A stretch of DNA of 19,251 nt from Piscirickettsiaceae bacterium (GTDB taxonomy: Bacteria; Pseudomonadota; Gammaproteobacteria; Thiomicrospirales; Thiomicrospiraceae): NCBI GenBank assembly GCA_027019045.1, contig JALUXI010000065.1, positions 1 through 19,251 of the forward strand, written 5' to 3'. Every line of letters starts with the position of its first letter. Position 1 is the first letter of the stretch. Below are positions 7,608 through 15,797 of the stretch, one piece after another. Position numbers and translations under genes: made by a program. Below the pieces are notes generated by a model, which was given only the letters and a program-made list of their open reading frames with translations, had not been told where the DNA came from and did no database searches.

Positions 7608-7640
7608 AAAAAAAGCCGACGAGGATCTCTCATCGGCTTG
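7608..7640 (-). terminator. Rho-independent terminator of the DUF5610-like gene
   Basis: On the minus strand, an 11-bp stem with one mismatch (arms 7629-7639 and 7613-7623, loop 7624-7628) is followed by seven Ts (7608-7614 on the complementary strand). It lies after the stop of the gene ending at 7729 and before the glutamate-synthase-like gene, so the two minus-strand genes are probably separate transcription units. Confidence 0.8.
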
Positions 7641-7728
7641 TTCTCCTTTTTGGCGGGTTGGCGGGCATCTCCATTGCCTTCAAAACAGCATCCAACCCAA
7701 CGGTGGGAACTTTTTCGCCTCCCACTTT

Positions 7729-8769
7729 TTATCCGTTATTCTCTTTATCGGTCGATTGAGGTATTTCTTGAGGTGATTTTTGACCAGCTTCAGATAGTTT
7801 TTGTACACCCTTGGCATTTTCTGCCGCAGGCTTCAATCCATCTGTCGGAATCTCAACACCACTTGGCTTCAAAGTAACCTTATCCAATCCAGCCATCTGT
7901 GCCAACTGATCGTGTAAACTTTTCACCTTATCATACCAAGCTGAAACTGGTTGTTGAGCAGGATCTCGTTGTGCCAGTGTCATCGAAAACAACTGATCCA
8001 CCTTCTTTCTCGCCTCTTCAAAATACTGACTCATATTTTCTACCGCCTGTTGCATTTTTTGTAAATAGGGCGGTAAATCTGCCACTTTCCCATCACCTTT
8101 CTGTGCTGGCACTCCTCCTTGAGTAGACTGTTGCACCTGTTGATAAGCCGCTGCACGCTGATAACTCTGTGTTTTGACCTCTGACTTTTGCATATCTAAA
8201 GAGACATTGCTCAACTGCCCAAAGTCAATCTTCATATGTTGTGCCTGCTTAAATGCCTCTTCAATATTGCCATCAAAAAATTGATTCGCCAATTGATTCA
8301 CCTGTTCGAACACATTATAAATCGCCTTTAACTCATTTTGATTAAGGTTGCCTTTCACCGAAAAACCAAATCTTTCTTGAAAAGCCGTCGCCTCCATCGC
8401 TTGAGTTGACTCAAAATAGCGTGCACCCTTTGGTCCCGCAGTAGCTGCTTGATCATGCTGATAAGATTGATACTGTGCATAGAGTTGACGGAAATCGACC
8501 TGCACCGTATCTCCCTCTTTGGTTCTCAAAGTCAGTTTCATTGTTTGACTATAACCATACGCCTGTTCATACTTTTCAGTGGCTGCGGCAGCACGCAACC
8601 CTTTTGCTGATGGATGAAAATCTGCATCTTGATCCAACTTGCCATGCATCAATGCCTGCTCATTCGGATTCTGCTTTGCATGCAACAAATCTGCCAAAGG
8701 ATTCCCTTTAGCGTCCTGCGCCCCCGTCAATTTGGCCAAATTAGCCTGTAATGGTGTAATCGTATTCAT
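7729..8769 (-). CDS. DUF5610-like protein, cysteine-free, possibly of the motility regulon
   Basis: 346 residues with no cysteine, no signal peptide and no membrane segment. It is rich in Gln, Ala and Lys. The segment at about 130-200, with FGFSVKGNLNQNELKAI, VFEQVNQLANQFFDGNIEEAF and SLDMQKSEVKTQSY, resembles the DUF5610 domain. This assignment is from memory of the family. The C-terminal third (after about 300) is low-complexity and probably disordered. The start is well supported by GGAGAGAG just before the ATG at 8769. The gene stands alone with its own terminator and has a FliA-type promoter about 90 bp upstream. Lack of cysteine is common among exported flagellar proteins, so a link to flagella is plausible but unproven; the function is unknown. 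Confidence 0.75.
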   Translation of the reverse strand: MNTITPLQANLAKLTGAQDAKGNPLADLLHAKQNPNEQALMHGKLDQDADFHPSAKGLRAAAATEKYEQAYGYSQTMKLTLRTKEGDTVQVDFRQLYAQYQSYQHDQAATAGPKGARYFESTQAMEATAFQERFGFSVKGNLNQNELKAIYNVFEQVNQLANQFFDGNIEEAFKQAQHMKIDFGQLSNVSLDMQKSEVKTQSYQRAAAYQQVQQSTQGGVPAQKGDGKVADLPPYLQKMQQAVENMSQYFEEARKKVDQLFSMTLAQRDPAQQPVSAWYDKVKSLHDQLAQMAGLDKVTLKPSGVEIPTDGLKPAAENAKGVQKLSEAGQKSPQEIPQSTDKENNG

Positions 8770-8855
8770 GACTCTCTCTCCATATTCAGGAAGCCCACCC
8801 CCTGTGTTATCTTGTGTTTATTTTTGGGCTTCAAAAAGATTTCTTCTCAATATCC

Positions 8856-8882
8856 ATAACGGCCAGTTTATCAAAAACTTAA
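8856..8882 (-). promoter_or_regulatory. Candidate FliA (sigma-28) promoter
   Basis: On the minus strand, TTAAGTTT (8875-8882), an 11-base spacer (8864-8874) and GCCGTTAT (8856-8863) match the flagellar sigma-28 consensus TAAAGTTT-N11-GCCGATAA. The first block matches at seven of eight positions and the second at six of eight, with exact spacing. It would give a leader of about 80 bases to the ATG at 8769. Confidence 0.6.
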
Positions 8883-8946
8883 GAAAAAATTTCATCATGA
8901 CAATATCACATCCATGCACAACACGCTTAAGTCCGCTTTTATTGTT

Positions 8947-8963
8947 TATAATAACCATTATCA
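8947..8963 (+). promoter_or_regulatory. proC -10 element overlapping a Fur-box-like palindrome
   Basis: TATAAT at 8947-8952 is a perfect -10 hexamer upstream of proC, but no good -35 accompanies it. It overlaps TAATAACCATTATCA (8949-8963), which matches the 7-1-7 Fur consensus TGATAATNATTATCA at 12 of 14 defined positions. The site lies between the divergent DUF5610-like gene and proC and could act on either. The rest of 8770-8985 shows nothing further of note. Confidence 0.4.
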
Positions 8964-8985
8964 AACAACAAAATAGGATTCGAAA

Positions 8986-9849
8986 ATGACTCAACCTACC
9001 CTTTGTTTTATCGGTGCGGGTAATATGGCTCGTAGCATTATTGGCGGCCTCATTGCTGATGGCTATCCCAAACAGCAAATTTTAGCCACTGACCCCAATC
9101 TCGCACACTGTCAACAATTTACCCAAACCATGGGCGTAGCCTGCGATGTGGACAATGTTCAGACCGCCGTCCAAGCTGATATTATTATTCTCGCAGTTAA
9201 ACCTCAACAGCTATCAGCCGTCTGCCAAGAGTTGGCTGAAACCGTCCAGCAAAATCAGCCGCTGATTATTTCCGTAGCGGCGGGTATTCGCACCCAAGAT
9301 ATCGCTCAATGGCTAGGCGGTGAGGTGGCGATTGTTCGTGCCATGCCCAATACTCCCGCCTTGATTCAAAGCGGTGCCACCGCACTGTTTGCGAACCATT
9401 TAGTCAAAGATGAGCAGAAAGACCAAGCGGAACATATTCTGCGAAGCACTGGGCTGGTTGTCTGGGTGAAAGAAGAACAGCAAATCGATGCCGTCACCGC
9501 CCTTTCAGGCAGTGGCCCTGCCTACTACTTCTTGTTTATGGAAGCCATGGAGCAGGCGGGGGAACAGCTTGGACTGGATGCCAAAACCGCCCGAGTGCTT
9601 ACGCTACAAACCGCCTTGGGAGCGGCAAAAATGGCGATGGAAAGCAGCGATGACCCTGCAACCCTCCGCCAAAAAGTCACCTCACCTGGCGGCACCACTG
9701 AACAGGCACTCAAAGTCTTTGAATCACAAGGTTGCAAAGAGATTGTTCAACAAGCCATGCAAGCCGCCTACCACCGTTCACTCAGCTTGGCAGAAGAGCT
9801 GGGCAATCCCCCCAATGCCTTACAAAATAAAACAGGAGAAAATGCATGA
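8986..9849 (+). CDS. proC: Pyrroline-5-carboxylate reductase
   Basis: 287 residues. The enzyme makes the last reduction to proline, converting 1-pyrroline-5-carboxylate with NAD(P)H in the cytoplasm. The Rossmann motif FIGAGNMA is at 8-15, MPNTPALIQSGATALF lies in the middle, and the C-terminal dimerisation domain carries ALSGSGPAYYFLFMEAM (about 170-186) and the signature TSPGGTTEQAL (about 231-241). The length is typical. An AGGA sits about 9 bases before the start. The gene overlaps yggT by ATGA at 9846-9849 and so leads the proC-yggT-yggU-metX-metW run. The region upstream has a Fur-box-like site. Confidence 0.96.
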   Translation: MTQPTLCFIGAGNMARSIIGGLIADGYPKQQILATDPNLAHCQQFTQTMGVACDVDNVQTAVQADIIILAVKPQQLSAVCQELAETVQQNQPLIISVAAGIRTQDIAQWLGGEVAIVRAMPNTPALIQSGATALFANHLVKDEQKDQAEHILRSTGLVVWVKEEQQIDAVTALSGSGPAYYFLFMEAMEQAGEQLGLDAKTARVLTLQTALGAAKMAMESSDDPATLRQKVTSPGGTTEQALKVFESQGCKEIVQQAMQAAYHRSLSLAEELGNPPNALQNKTGENA

Positions 9850-10415
9850 GTCCCGTTGCTTCTGGTGGTCTTTTTCTACTCCAATTTTTCGCAGGACTCG
9901 TGACCTTTGTTCTGCTATTGCGTTTTTTAATGAGAGCGACCCGCGTTGACTGGCGGCACCCGATTGTCGGCTTTGTCGCCAAAGTCACCAACCCTATCTG
10001 CCGCCCCTTTGGCATGCTGTTTAAGCATATTGGACAGTGGGATTGGACAGCATTATCTGCTGCTTTTGTGGTCGAAGTCCTTTTTGTCGGCTTGATTGGT
10101 TTCTTAACGGGGCGGGATTTTGGACTGATGACCATCCTACTGGTCAGTTTTACCGAAATTGCTAACCAGCTTTTGGATCTCGTTTTCTGGCTGATTGTGA
10201 TTCAAGCGGTACTCAGCTGGGTCAGCCCTGGCTACAATCCCAATACCGTTCTCTTTAATCAGATGGTCGCCCCGATTTTGCGTCCTTTTCAAAAGATCAT
10301 CCCTCCCATTTCAGGTATTGATCTCTCCCCGCTAGCGGTACTGGTGGCGATTCAACTCACCCAAATCGTGCTGCTTCGCCCGATTGTCGGTATCGCACAA
10401 GGGTTGGTCGGTTAA
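9846..10415 (+). CDS. yggT: YggT family inner-membrane protein
   Basis: 189 residues containing two tandem YGGT units, each with two membrane helices (about residues 9-28, 62-84, 98-125 and 158-184). FLMRATRVDWRHPIVGFVAKVTNPICRPF in the first unit and its partner ending VAPILRPFQKIIPP in the second show the family's repeated loop. The biochemical role is unsettled; homologues have been linked to osmotic tolerance and to cell division or organelle factors (YlmG). The ATG overlaps the proC stop, and yggU follows directly after the stop with no spacer, so translation is tightly coupled. Confidence 0.92.
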   Translation: MSPVASGGLFLLQFFAGLVTFVLLLRFLMRATRVDWRHPIVGFVAKVTNPICRPFGMLFKHIGQWDWTALSAAFVVEVLFVGLIGFLTGRDFGLMTILLVSFTEIANQLLDLVFWLIVIQAVLSWVSPGYNPNTVLFNQMVAPILRPFQKIIPPISGIDLSPLAVLVAIQLTQIVLLRPIVGIAQGLVG

Positions 10416-10715
10416 ATGGCAGCCGTAACCTTTGAAGAGGATATCCTCACACTCCATGTCTATCTCCAACCCAAAGCCAGCCGAGATCAAATTCAAGGCT
10501 GGCATGGAGAAGGCGACGATCAAGCCCTGAAAATCGCCATCACCGCCCCACCGATTGACGGCAAAGCCAATGCCCACCTCATAAAGTTTCTCAGCAAACA
10601 ATTCAAGGTGAGCAAAAGCAGCATTGAAATCGTCGCAGGCGAACTCAACCGCCATAAACGCCTTAAAATCCACCACCCCAAAAAAATACCTGAACTCATA
10701 GAAGCCGCCTTATAA
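10416..10715 (+). CDS. yggU: YggU/DUF167 family protein
   Basis: 99 residues of the small DUF167 family, whose function is not known. Signature elements are LQPKASRDQIQGWHG (about 18-32), ITAPPIDGKANAHLIKFL (about 43-60) and the GELNRHKRLKI segment (about 75-85). Length and motif spacing are normal. The ATG follows the yggT stop immediately. The stop TAA (10713-10715) lies within TATAAT at 10711-10716, eight bases before the metX ATG, which may be chance. Confidence 0.9.
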   Translation: MAAVTFEEDILTLHVYLQPKASRDQIQGWHGEGDDQALKIAITAPPIDGKANAHLIKFLSKQFKVSKSSIEIVAGELNRHKRLKIHHPKKIPELIEAAL

Positions 10716-10723
10716 TATTGCCC

Positions 10724-11902
10724 ATGAGCGAAAACTTTACCCCTCCTGAAAATTCTGTCGGTTTTGTCCAACCGCAAACCCTCCATGTTGACACCCCTTT
10801 AGAGATGGCGTGTGGTGTCACCTTGCCGCAGTATGATTTGGTTTATGAAACCTACGGCACGCTGAATGCGGACAAAAGCAATGCGATCTTAATCTGCCAT
10901 GCACTTAGTGGCAGTCATCATGTGGCGGGCTATTATGAAGGCGAAAAGAACCCTGGCTGGTGGGAAGGGTATGTCGGCCCTGGCAAACCGATTGATACCA
11001 ATGAATTTTTCGTTGTCTGCTCCAACAACCTAGGCGGCTGTCATGGTTCCACAGGCCCCGCTTCCATCAACTCTGAAACGGGTCGTTACTATGGCCCCGA
11101 CTTCCCCATTGTCACCATTCCTGACTGGGTCAATAGCCAAAACACCCTGCGTGAACACCTCGGCATCGACCGTTGGGCAGCGGTTATTGGCGGCTCTATG
11201 GGCGGCATGCAAGCCCTGCAATGGTCCATTCAGTATCCTGACAAACTCGCCCATGCAGGGGTGATTGCCGCTGCCCCCAAGCTTTCGGCGCAAAATATCG
11301 CTTTTAACGAAGTTGCTCGCCGTGCGATTATGACCGATCCCGAATTTCACAATGGGCGTTATTTAGAGATGGGCACCGTTCCCAAAAGAGGGCTTGCCTT
11401 AGCACGGATGCTCGGGCATCTCACCTATCTCTCCGACGATGTCATGGGCGAAAAGTTTGGACGAGAATTGCGAGAAGGGGAGCTGAAATATCATTTTGAT
11501 GTTGAATTCCAGGTGGAAAGCTACCTACGGTATCAAGGCGAAAAGTTTGCTACCAAACTCAAATTTGATGCCAACACTTATCTGCTGATGACCAAAGCGT
11601 TAGACTATTTCGACCCTGCTGCTGACTTTGACCACGACCTCACAAAAGCGATGGCACAAGCCCAAGCGGAATTCTGGATCGCCTCCTTTACCACCGACTG
11701 GCGTTTCTCGCCCGAACGCTCACGAGAAATTGTCAAAGCCCTACTGGATAATGATGCAGCGGTGAGCTATGCCGAAATTGAATCCCAACACGGTCATGAT
11801 GCCTTCTTACTGCCCAACGCCCACTATGAAGGGGCTTTCCGAGCCTATATGGACAGAGTTAAAACCACCGCCAAATCCGTCAACCAAGGAGAGAACCGAT
11901 GA
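10724..11902 (+). CDS. metX: Homoserine O-acyltransferase (MetX)
   Basis: 392 residues from the ATG at 10724; a TTG two codons earlier is a less likely start. This alpha/beta-hydrolase-fold enzyme acylates homoserine in the first committed step of methionine synthesis. The nucleophile elbow GGSMGGMQ places the catalytic serine at about 158, the oxyanion/substrate loop SNNLGGCHGSTGP is at about 100-112, and the C-terminal GHDAFLLP contains the catalytic histidine. Many proteobacterial MetX proteins paired with MetW use succinyl-CoA rather than acetyl-CoA; I cannot decide this from sequence by eye. The stop overlaps metW by ATGA (11899-11902). No riboswitch was recognised upstream; the gene is packed against yggU. 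Confidence 0.94.
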   Translation: MSENFTPPENSVGFVQPQTLHVDTPLEMACGVTLPQYDLVYETYGTLNADKSNAILICHALSGSHHVAGYYEGEKNPGWWEGYVGPGKPIDTNEFFVVCSNNLGGCHGSTGPASINSETGRYYGPDFPIVTIPDWVNSQNTLREHLGIDRWAAVIGGSMGGMQALQWSIQYPDKLAHAGVIAAAPKLSAQNIAFNEVARRAIMTDPEFHNGRYLEMGTVPKRGLALARMLGHLTYLSDDVMGEKFGRELREGELKYHFDVEFQVESYLRYQGEKFATKLKFDANTYLLMTKALDYFDPAADFDHDLTKAMAQAQAEFWIASFTTDWRFSPERSREIVKALLDNDAAVSYAEIESQHGHDAFLLPNAHYEGAFRAYMDRVKTTAKSVNQGENR

Positions 11903-12528
11903 ACTCGCCTTCCCCCTCTCCCATCAGCCCAGAATTTAAACTCATTGCCGACTGGGTCGCCCCCAAAAGCCGTGTTTTAGATTTAGGCTGCGGCGACGGC
12001 ACCCTGCTGGCTTATTTAAAAGACCGACACCAAATTAGCGGCTACGGCATGGAAGTGGATCCTGAAAAAAATATCCTCGCCATGCAAAAAGGACTCAATG
12101 TCATCCAAAGCGACCTCAATAGCCAAGACATCTGCCACTACTTTGATGAAGACTCTTTTGACACCGTCATTATGACCCAAGCCTTACAAGTGGTGGCTCG
12201 TCCCGATATGCTGCTGGATGAAATGCTGGATGTTGGCAAGCAAAGCATCATCACCTTCCCCAACTTTGGACACTGGAAAAACCGCTTCCAGCTCTTCTTT
12301 ACAGGCAAAATGCCTCAAAACGATGCCCTTCCCTACCACTGGTACGACACCCCAAATATCCACCTCTGCACCTTTAAAGACTTTGAAGCCCTCTGCGAAG
12401 ACAAAGGAATCGAAGTGGTCGACCGCACCGTTGTCAACCACCAACACCAAACCACCCTCAGCATGAAACTCCTTCCCAACTGGTTCGGCGAAATCGCCCT
12501 CTATAAAGTGCAGCGAAAAAGTGCTTGA
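11899..12528 (+). CDS. metW: Methionine biosynthesis protein MetW
   Basis: 209 residues of the SAM-dependent methyltransferase fold. Motif I VLDLGCGDG is at 26-34 and the acidic GMEVDP at about 50-55 follows. TFPNFGHWKNRFQL and LPYHWYDTPNIHLCT are MetW-specific. MetW is encoded next to MetX in many proteobacteria and is needed for full homoserine acyltransferase function; its exact reaction is not established. It overlaps metX by 4 bases and closes this plus-strand run. Its stop is four bases from the convergent stop of the next gene. Confidence 0.93.
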   Translation: MNSPSPSPISPEFKLIADWVAPKSRVLDLGCGDGTLLAYLKDRHQISGYGMEVDPEKNILAMQKGLNVIQSDLNSQDICHYFDEDSFDTVIMTQALQVVARPDMLLDEMLDVGKQSIITFPNFGHWKNRFQLFFTGKMPQNDALPYHWYDTPNIHLCTFKDFEALCEDKGIEVVDRTVVNHQHQTTLSMKLLPNWFGEIALYKVQRKSA

Positions 12529-12532
12529 AAAA

Positions 12533-12772
12533 TTAAGAGAAGAAGCTCTTCATAAATGGAATGGCGACAACCGCTAAAATGAGCGCAACGCCCCACTGCA
12601 AGACTTTCATATCCCCTCTCAGGCTTTCTATATCCGCTTTGGTTGCCACTTCTTCAAGGCGGGCTGACTGAATATTCTCGATAGTATCCAGTACCGCTTC
12701 GGCTTGCTTTTCATCAAAACCACACTCTTTAAGCTTATTAAAAAGCTGATGTGTATTGATCACCTGACCCAT
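12533..12772 (-). CDS. Small coiled-coil tail-anchored protein, DUF1640/CCDC90-like
   Basis: 79 residues. The N-terminal part (NTHQLFNKLKECGFDEKQAEAVLDTI) and LEEVATKADIESLRGDMKVLQ form a helical, coiled-coil-like region, followed by one C-terminal membrane helix (about 58-76). This layout and the ATKADI...L pattern are typical of short proteins annotated as DUF1640 or CCDC90-like, whose function is not known. A strong AGGAGG lies 9 bases upstream of the ATG, so the gene is probably well translated. The hairpin AAGAG-N6-CTCTT at 12535-12550, read on the minus strand into AATTTTT, could be a weak terminator overlapping the stop. Confidence 0.75.
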   Translation of the reverse strand: MGQVINTHQLFNKLKECGFDEKQAEAVLDTIENIQSARLEEVATKADIESLRGDMKVLQWGVALILAVVAIPFMKSFFS

Positions 12773-12932
12773 AAATAAAACCTCCTAAATTAAGGCTCAA
12801 TTGTAGCACAAAACAACCACTTAACTTAATAACAGCCTCCTCTCCCAAATACACACAAAAAATCCTAGTATTTTCCAAAATCCCCAGTCCTGCCCCTTAA
12901 TGCGCTTATTTTCAAATAATATCTATTCTTAT

Positions 12933-12982
12933 TTGCATTGTTATCATTCTCTGTTTTATAATGCAATTAACAATTATTATCA
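12933..12982 (+). promoter_or_regulatory. feoABC promoter with Fur box
   Basis: TATAAT at 12957-12962 with TTGCAT at 12933-12938 (18-base spacer) forms a candidate sigma-70 promoter. TAACAATTATTATCA at 12968-12982 matches the 7-1-7 Fur consensus at 12 of 14 positions and covers the expected transcription start. A second, weaker half-site TTATCA lies at about 12941-12946. Fur repression of ferrous-iron uptake genes is well established in gammaproteobacteria. The upstream part of this gap (12773-12920) shows no other recognised element. Confidence 0.65.
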
Positions 12983-12994
12983 TTTAGGAAAGTT

Positions 12995-13219
12995 ATGACC
13001 ACCCTTGCCCAATGTCAGGCCAATCAACGCTGTCAAATTAAGAGTCTTGAAGGCGATTTAGAGATGAAATTACGCCTCGTTAATCTGGGTTTTCACACCC
13101 ATAGCCAAGTCAAAGTGGTGATGATTCGTGACCGCGCTTTGGTGGTCTGTGTCGATGGTTCTCGTTTTGCCATTGACCGAGACATTGCTCAATATATTGA
13201 AGTGGAAGAGACGCTATGA
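12995..13219 (+). CDS. feoA: Ferrous iron transport protein A
   Basis: 74 residues with an SH3-like fold expected. FeoA assists FeoB in Fe(II) uptake at the inner membrane from the cytoplasmic side. The family pattern MTTLAQC, then LRLVNLGFHTHSQVKVV (about 27-43) and a C-terminal FAIDRDIAQYIEVE is clear. AGGAAAG precedes the ATG, and the gene overlaps feoB by ATGA at 13216-13219. Expression is probably iron-repressed through the Fur box just upstream. Confidence 0.94.
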   Translation: MTTLAQCQANQRCQIKSLEGDLEMKLRLVNLGFHTHSQVKVVMIRDRALVVCVDGSRFAIDRDIAQYIEVEETL

Positions 13220-15549
13220 CCATCCCTAGCCCTAAAGTTGCCGATCAACTCAAAACCGCTCCCAAAGTGCATCCGAAACAGTTTCAGATTGCCCTAATTG
13301 GGAGCCCGAACTGCGGTAAAACCACTTTATTTAATCGCTTAACAGGCGCTCAGCAAACCACAGGCAACTGGCCTGGGGTAACCGTTGAAAAAAAGAGCGG
13401 TGAATTTAAAATTGGGGATAAAAGCTTTAATCTTGTCGATTTACCAGGTGTCTATAGCTTAGAAGCCTCTTCTCATGCAGGTTTAGATGAAAAGGTGGCG
13501 AGAGATTTTCTCTCCTGCCAACCTGTGGATTTGGTACTCAATATTGTGGATGCCACCAGTTTAGAACGCCAGCTTTTCCTCACCGCCCAACTGCTCCACA
13601 TGGGATTGCCGGTCGTTGTGGTATTGAACCGTATGGATATGCTGAAAGAGCGCAATATCGAAATCGACATTGACAAGCTCTCTGCTAAGCTCGGCTGTCC
13701 TGTGATTCCGATTTCTGCCTATTACAATCGAGGGCTTGATGACCTAAAAGCAGCGATTCCCAAATACCTTAATCAACCTTGCACCCTCCACTTTGACCTG
13801 CCTGAAAGCTTGCATGAAGCGGTGCATAAAGTCCGAGAACTGGTGCCTGAACAACAGCACCAAAGCTGCTGGCATACCCTCCAACTGCTAATGCGTCCTG
13901 AAGAAGCGCCCCTTGAAATTCGCTCTTTGCTTGAGGCAGAAAAAAAGCAGATTGAACAGCAATACCAAGAAGAACTGCCTCTGCTAGTAGCCGACCTCTA
14001 TTTCCAGTTTGCCCATGAGGCGACCCATGCCAGCCTAAAACAACTCGATAAATTTACCCGCAACACCACCAATTTAATTGATCAATGGGCCTTGCACCCC
14101 AAATTCGGCATGCCCATTTTTTTAGGGATGATGTACCTGCTATTTGCGGTCTCCATTGCGGTGGGGAATCTTTTTCTTGATTTCTTTGACCTTGGTGCGC
14201 AAGCTCTGTTTGTCGATGCCCCCACCCACTGGCTAGAAGCCATCCATGCCCCCAGTTGGCTGATTGCACTACTTCCAGGGGGCATTGGTGCTGGGATTCA
14301 GGTCGTTGCCACTTTCATTCCCGTCATTGGTGCCTTGTTCCTCTTCCTCTCCATTCTGGAAGAGACAGGCTATATGCAAAGAGCTGCACTGATTATGGAT
14401 CGCTCCATGCGTAAATTGGGGCTATCAGGTCAAGCTTTCATTCCATTGGTGGTCGGCTTTGGGTGTAATGTGCCTGCGGTATTGGCGACGCGCACCCTGC
14501 CCAATGTACGAGATCGCATCATGACCATAATGATGACCCCTTTTATGTCCTGTAGCGCAAGATTGACGGTATATATTCTTTTTGCAGCTGCCTTTTTTGC
14601 TGACCATGCAGCACTGCTGGTGTTTTCACTCTATCTGATTGGCATTGCCGCTGCTGTCCTGACTGCGCTTTTTCTCAAGAAAACCCTGCTCCCAGGTGAA
14701 GCGCCTCCCCTACTGATGGAGCTACCCGTTTATCACAAACCCGCTCCTTTAAATGTGTTGCTCAATACCCGCAATAAGCTCAAAGGCTTTATTCTAGATG
14801 CGGGGAAAGTGATTGTCATCGTAGTGGTGATTTTAAACTTCTTTAATAGCCTCGGTACCGACGGCACCTTTGGTCACCAAGACCAACCCACCTCCGTTTT
14901 AAGCACGGCAGCCAAAGCCATCACACCCGCCGTTGAGCCTTTTGGTGTCACCGAAGAGAACTGGCCTGCCACGGTGGGTTTGATGACGGGCTTTTTGGCA
15001 AAAGAGGTCGTCGTCGGCTCTTTGGATGCACTCTATCAGAATATGGATAAAGCACCGCAATCAGAAGAAGCACAGGCTCAACCCTATTCGCTGGGTGCAA
15101 ATTTAGGTGCCGCTCTGATGACCATTCCCGACAACTTTAAAGCCCTTTGGCACAATATCATGGATCCACTGGGTCTGGAAGGACTCAATGAAGCCCAAAA
15201 TGCTGAAGCAGCGGCAGAAAGCCAAGGTATTGAAACCAGCACCTTAAGAAAAATGGTAGAACACTTTGATGGCACCCTCGGTGCCTATGCTTACCTGCTG
15301 TTTGTCCTGCTCTACTTTCCTTGTGTCGCCACCTTTGGGGCAATGAAACAGGAACTCGGTTGGCGTTGGGCATTGGTCAGTGGAAGCTGGAGCCTATTTT
15401 TAGGCTACAGTGTGGCGGTAAGCTTTTATCAAATCGCCACCTGGTCACGACACCCCGAAGCAACCATCTTTTGGATTGGTCTCTTTGCCAGCCTCTACCT
15501 TATCCTCTATCTCACTTTAAAAAGAATAGGTGCTAAGATCACTGCATGA
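13216..15549 (+). CDS. feoB: Ferrous iron transporter B
   Basis: 777 residues, the normal FeoB length. The N-terminal GTPase domain shows G1 GSPNCGKTT (29-37), a G2 region with TTGNWPGVTVE (48-58), G3 DLPG (75-78), G4 NRMD (138-141) and G5 SAYYN (167-171). A helical linker leads to the membrane part from about 290, which contains two Gate repeats, the hallmark GFGCNVPAVLATRTL and the YILFAAAFFA helix region. It moves Fe(II) across the inner membrane. An extra N-terminal extension of about 20 residues precedes the G domain. It overlaps feoA and feoC by ATGA at both ends. Confidence 0.96.
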   Translation: MTIPSPKVADQLKTAPKVHPKQFQIALIGSPNCGKTTLFNRLTGAQQTTGNWPGVTVEKKSGEFKIGDKSFNLVDLPGVYSLEASSHAGLDEKVARDFLSCQPVDLVLNIVDATSLERQLFLTAQLLHMGLPVVVVLNRMDMLKERNIEIDIDKLSAKLGCPVIPISAYYNRGLDDLKAAIPKYLNQPCTLHFDLPESLHEAVHKVRELVPEQQHQSCWHTLQLLMRPEEAPLEIRSLLEAEKKQIEQQYQEELPLLVADLYFQFAHEATHASLKQLDKFTRNTTNLIDQWALHPKFGMPIFLGMMYLLFAVSIAVGNLFLDFFDLGAQALFVDAPTHWLEAIHAPSWLIALLPGGIGAGIQVVATFIPVIGALFLFLSILEETGYMQRAALIMDRSMRKLGLSGQAFIPLVVGFGCNVPAVLATRTLPNVRDRIMTIMMTPFMSCSARLTVYILFAAAFFADHAALLVFSLYLIGIAAAVLTALFLKKTLLPGEAPPLLMELPVYHKPAPLNVLLNTRNKLKGFILDAGKVIVIVVVILNFFNSLGTDGTFGHQDQPTSVLSTAAKAITPAVEPFGVTEENWPATVGLMTGFLAKEVVVGSLDALYQNMDKAPQSEEAQAQPYSLGANLGAALMTIPDNFKALWHNIMDPLGLEGLNEAQNAEAAAESQGIETSTLRKMVEHFDGTLGAYAYLLFVLLYFPCVATFGAMKQELGWRWALVSGSWSLFLGYSVAVSFYQIATWSRHPEATIFWIGLFASLYLILYLTLKRIGAKITA

Positions 15550-15797
15550 TTTTACGAGACATTAAAGCCTACATTCGAGAGCATGGCCAAGTCAGCTTGG
15601 AGGATATTATCAACCACTTTGACTTGACGCTTGAAGGAGCAGAAGCAATGACAGAGCGGCTGGTGGAGCAGGGATTTATTCAACATATCCCGCAAACCAG
15701 TCATTGCAGCACAGGACAGTGCAGCGGCTGCACCCAAGCCCATCCCAGCGATCGCTATCAGTGGATCCCTAAAAAACTCAAACCTCTAAAGTTATAA
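15546..15797 (+). CDS. feoC: FeoC-like winged-helix protein
   Basis: 83 residues. The N-terminal region (MILRDIKAYIREHGQVSLEDIINHF) fits a winged-helix domain, and a wing-region cysteine cluster follows: C54, C59 and C62 in HCSTGQCSGC, spaced C-x4-C-x2-C. Klebsiella-type FeoC has a fourth cysteine a few residues later; none is present here, although H53 or H66 could serve. FeoC is thought to regulate or stabilise FeoB, possibly through an oxygen-sensitive Fe-S cluster. The gene overlaps feoB by four bases and ends just before the 16-bp repeat. Confidence 0.88.
   Translation: MILRDIKAYIREHGQVSLEDIINHFDLTLEGAEAMTERLVEQGFIQHIPQTSHCSTGQCSGCTQAHPSDRYQWIPKKLKPLKL

Noticed and set aside
7703..7730. 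GTGGGA/TCCCAC hairpin followed by five Ts on the plus strand
   Set aside because: No plus-strand gene ends upstream; it lies at the 3' end of a minus-strand gene that already has a stronger terminator.
10711..10716. TATAAT just before metX as a promoter
   Set aside because: Only eight bases from the ATG and overlapping the yggU stop, with no -35; likely coincidental.
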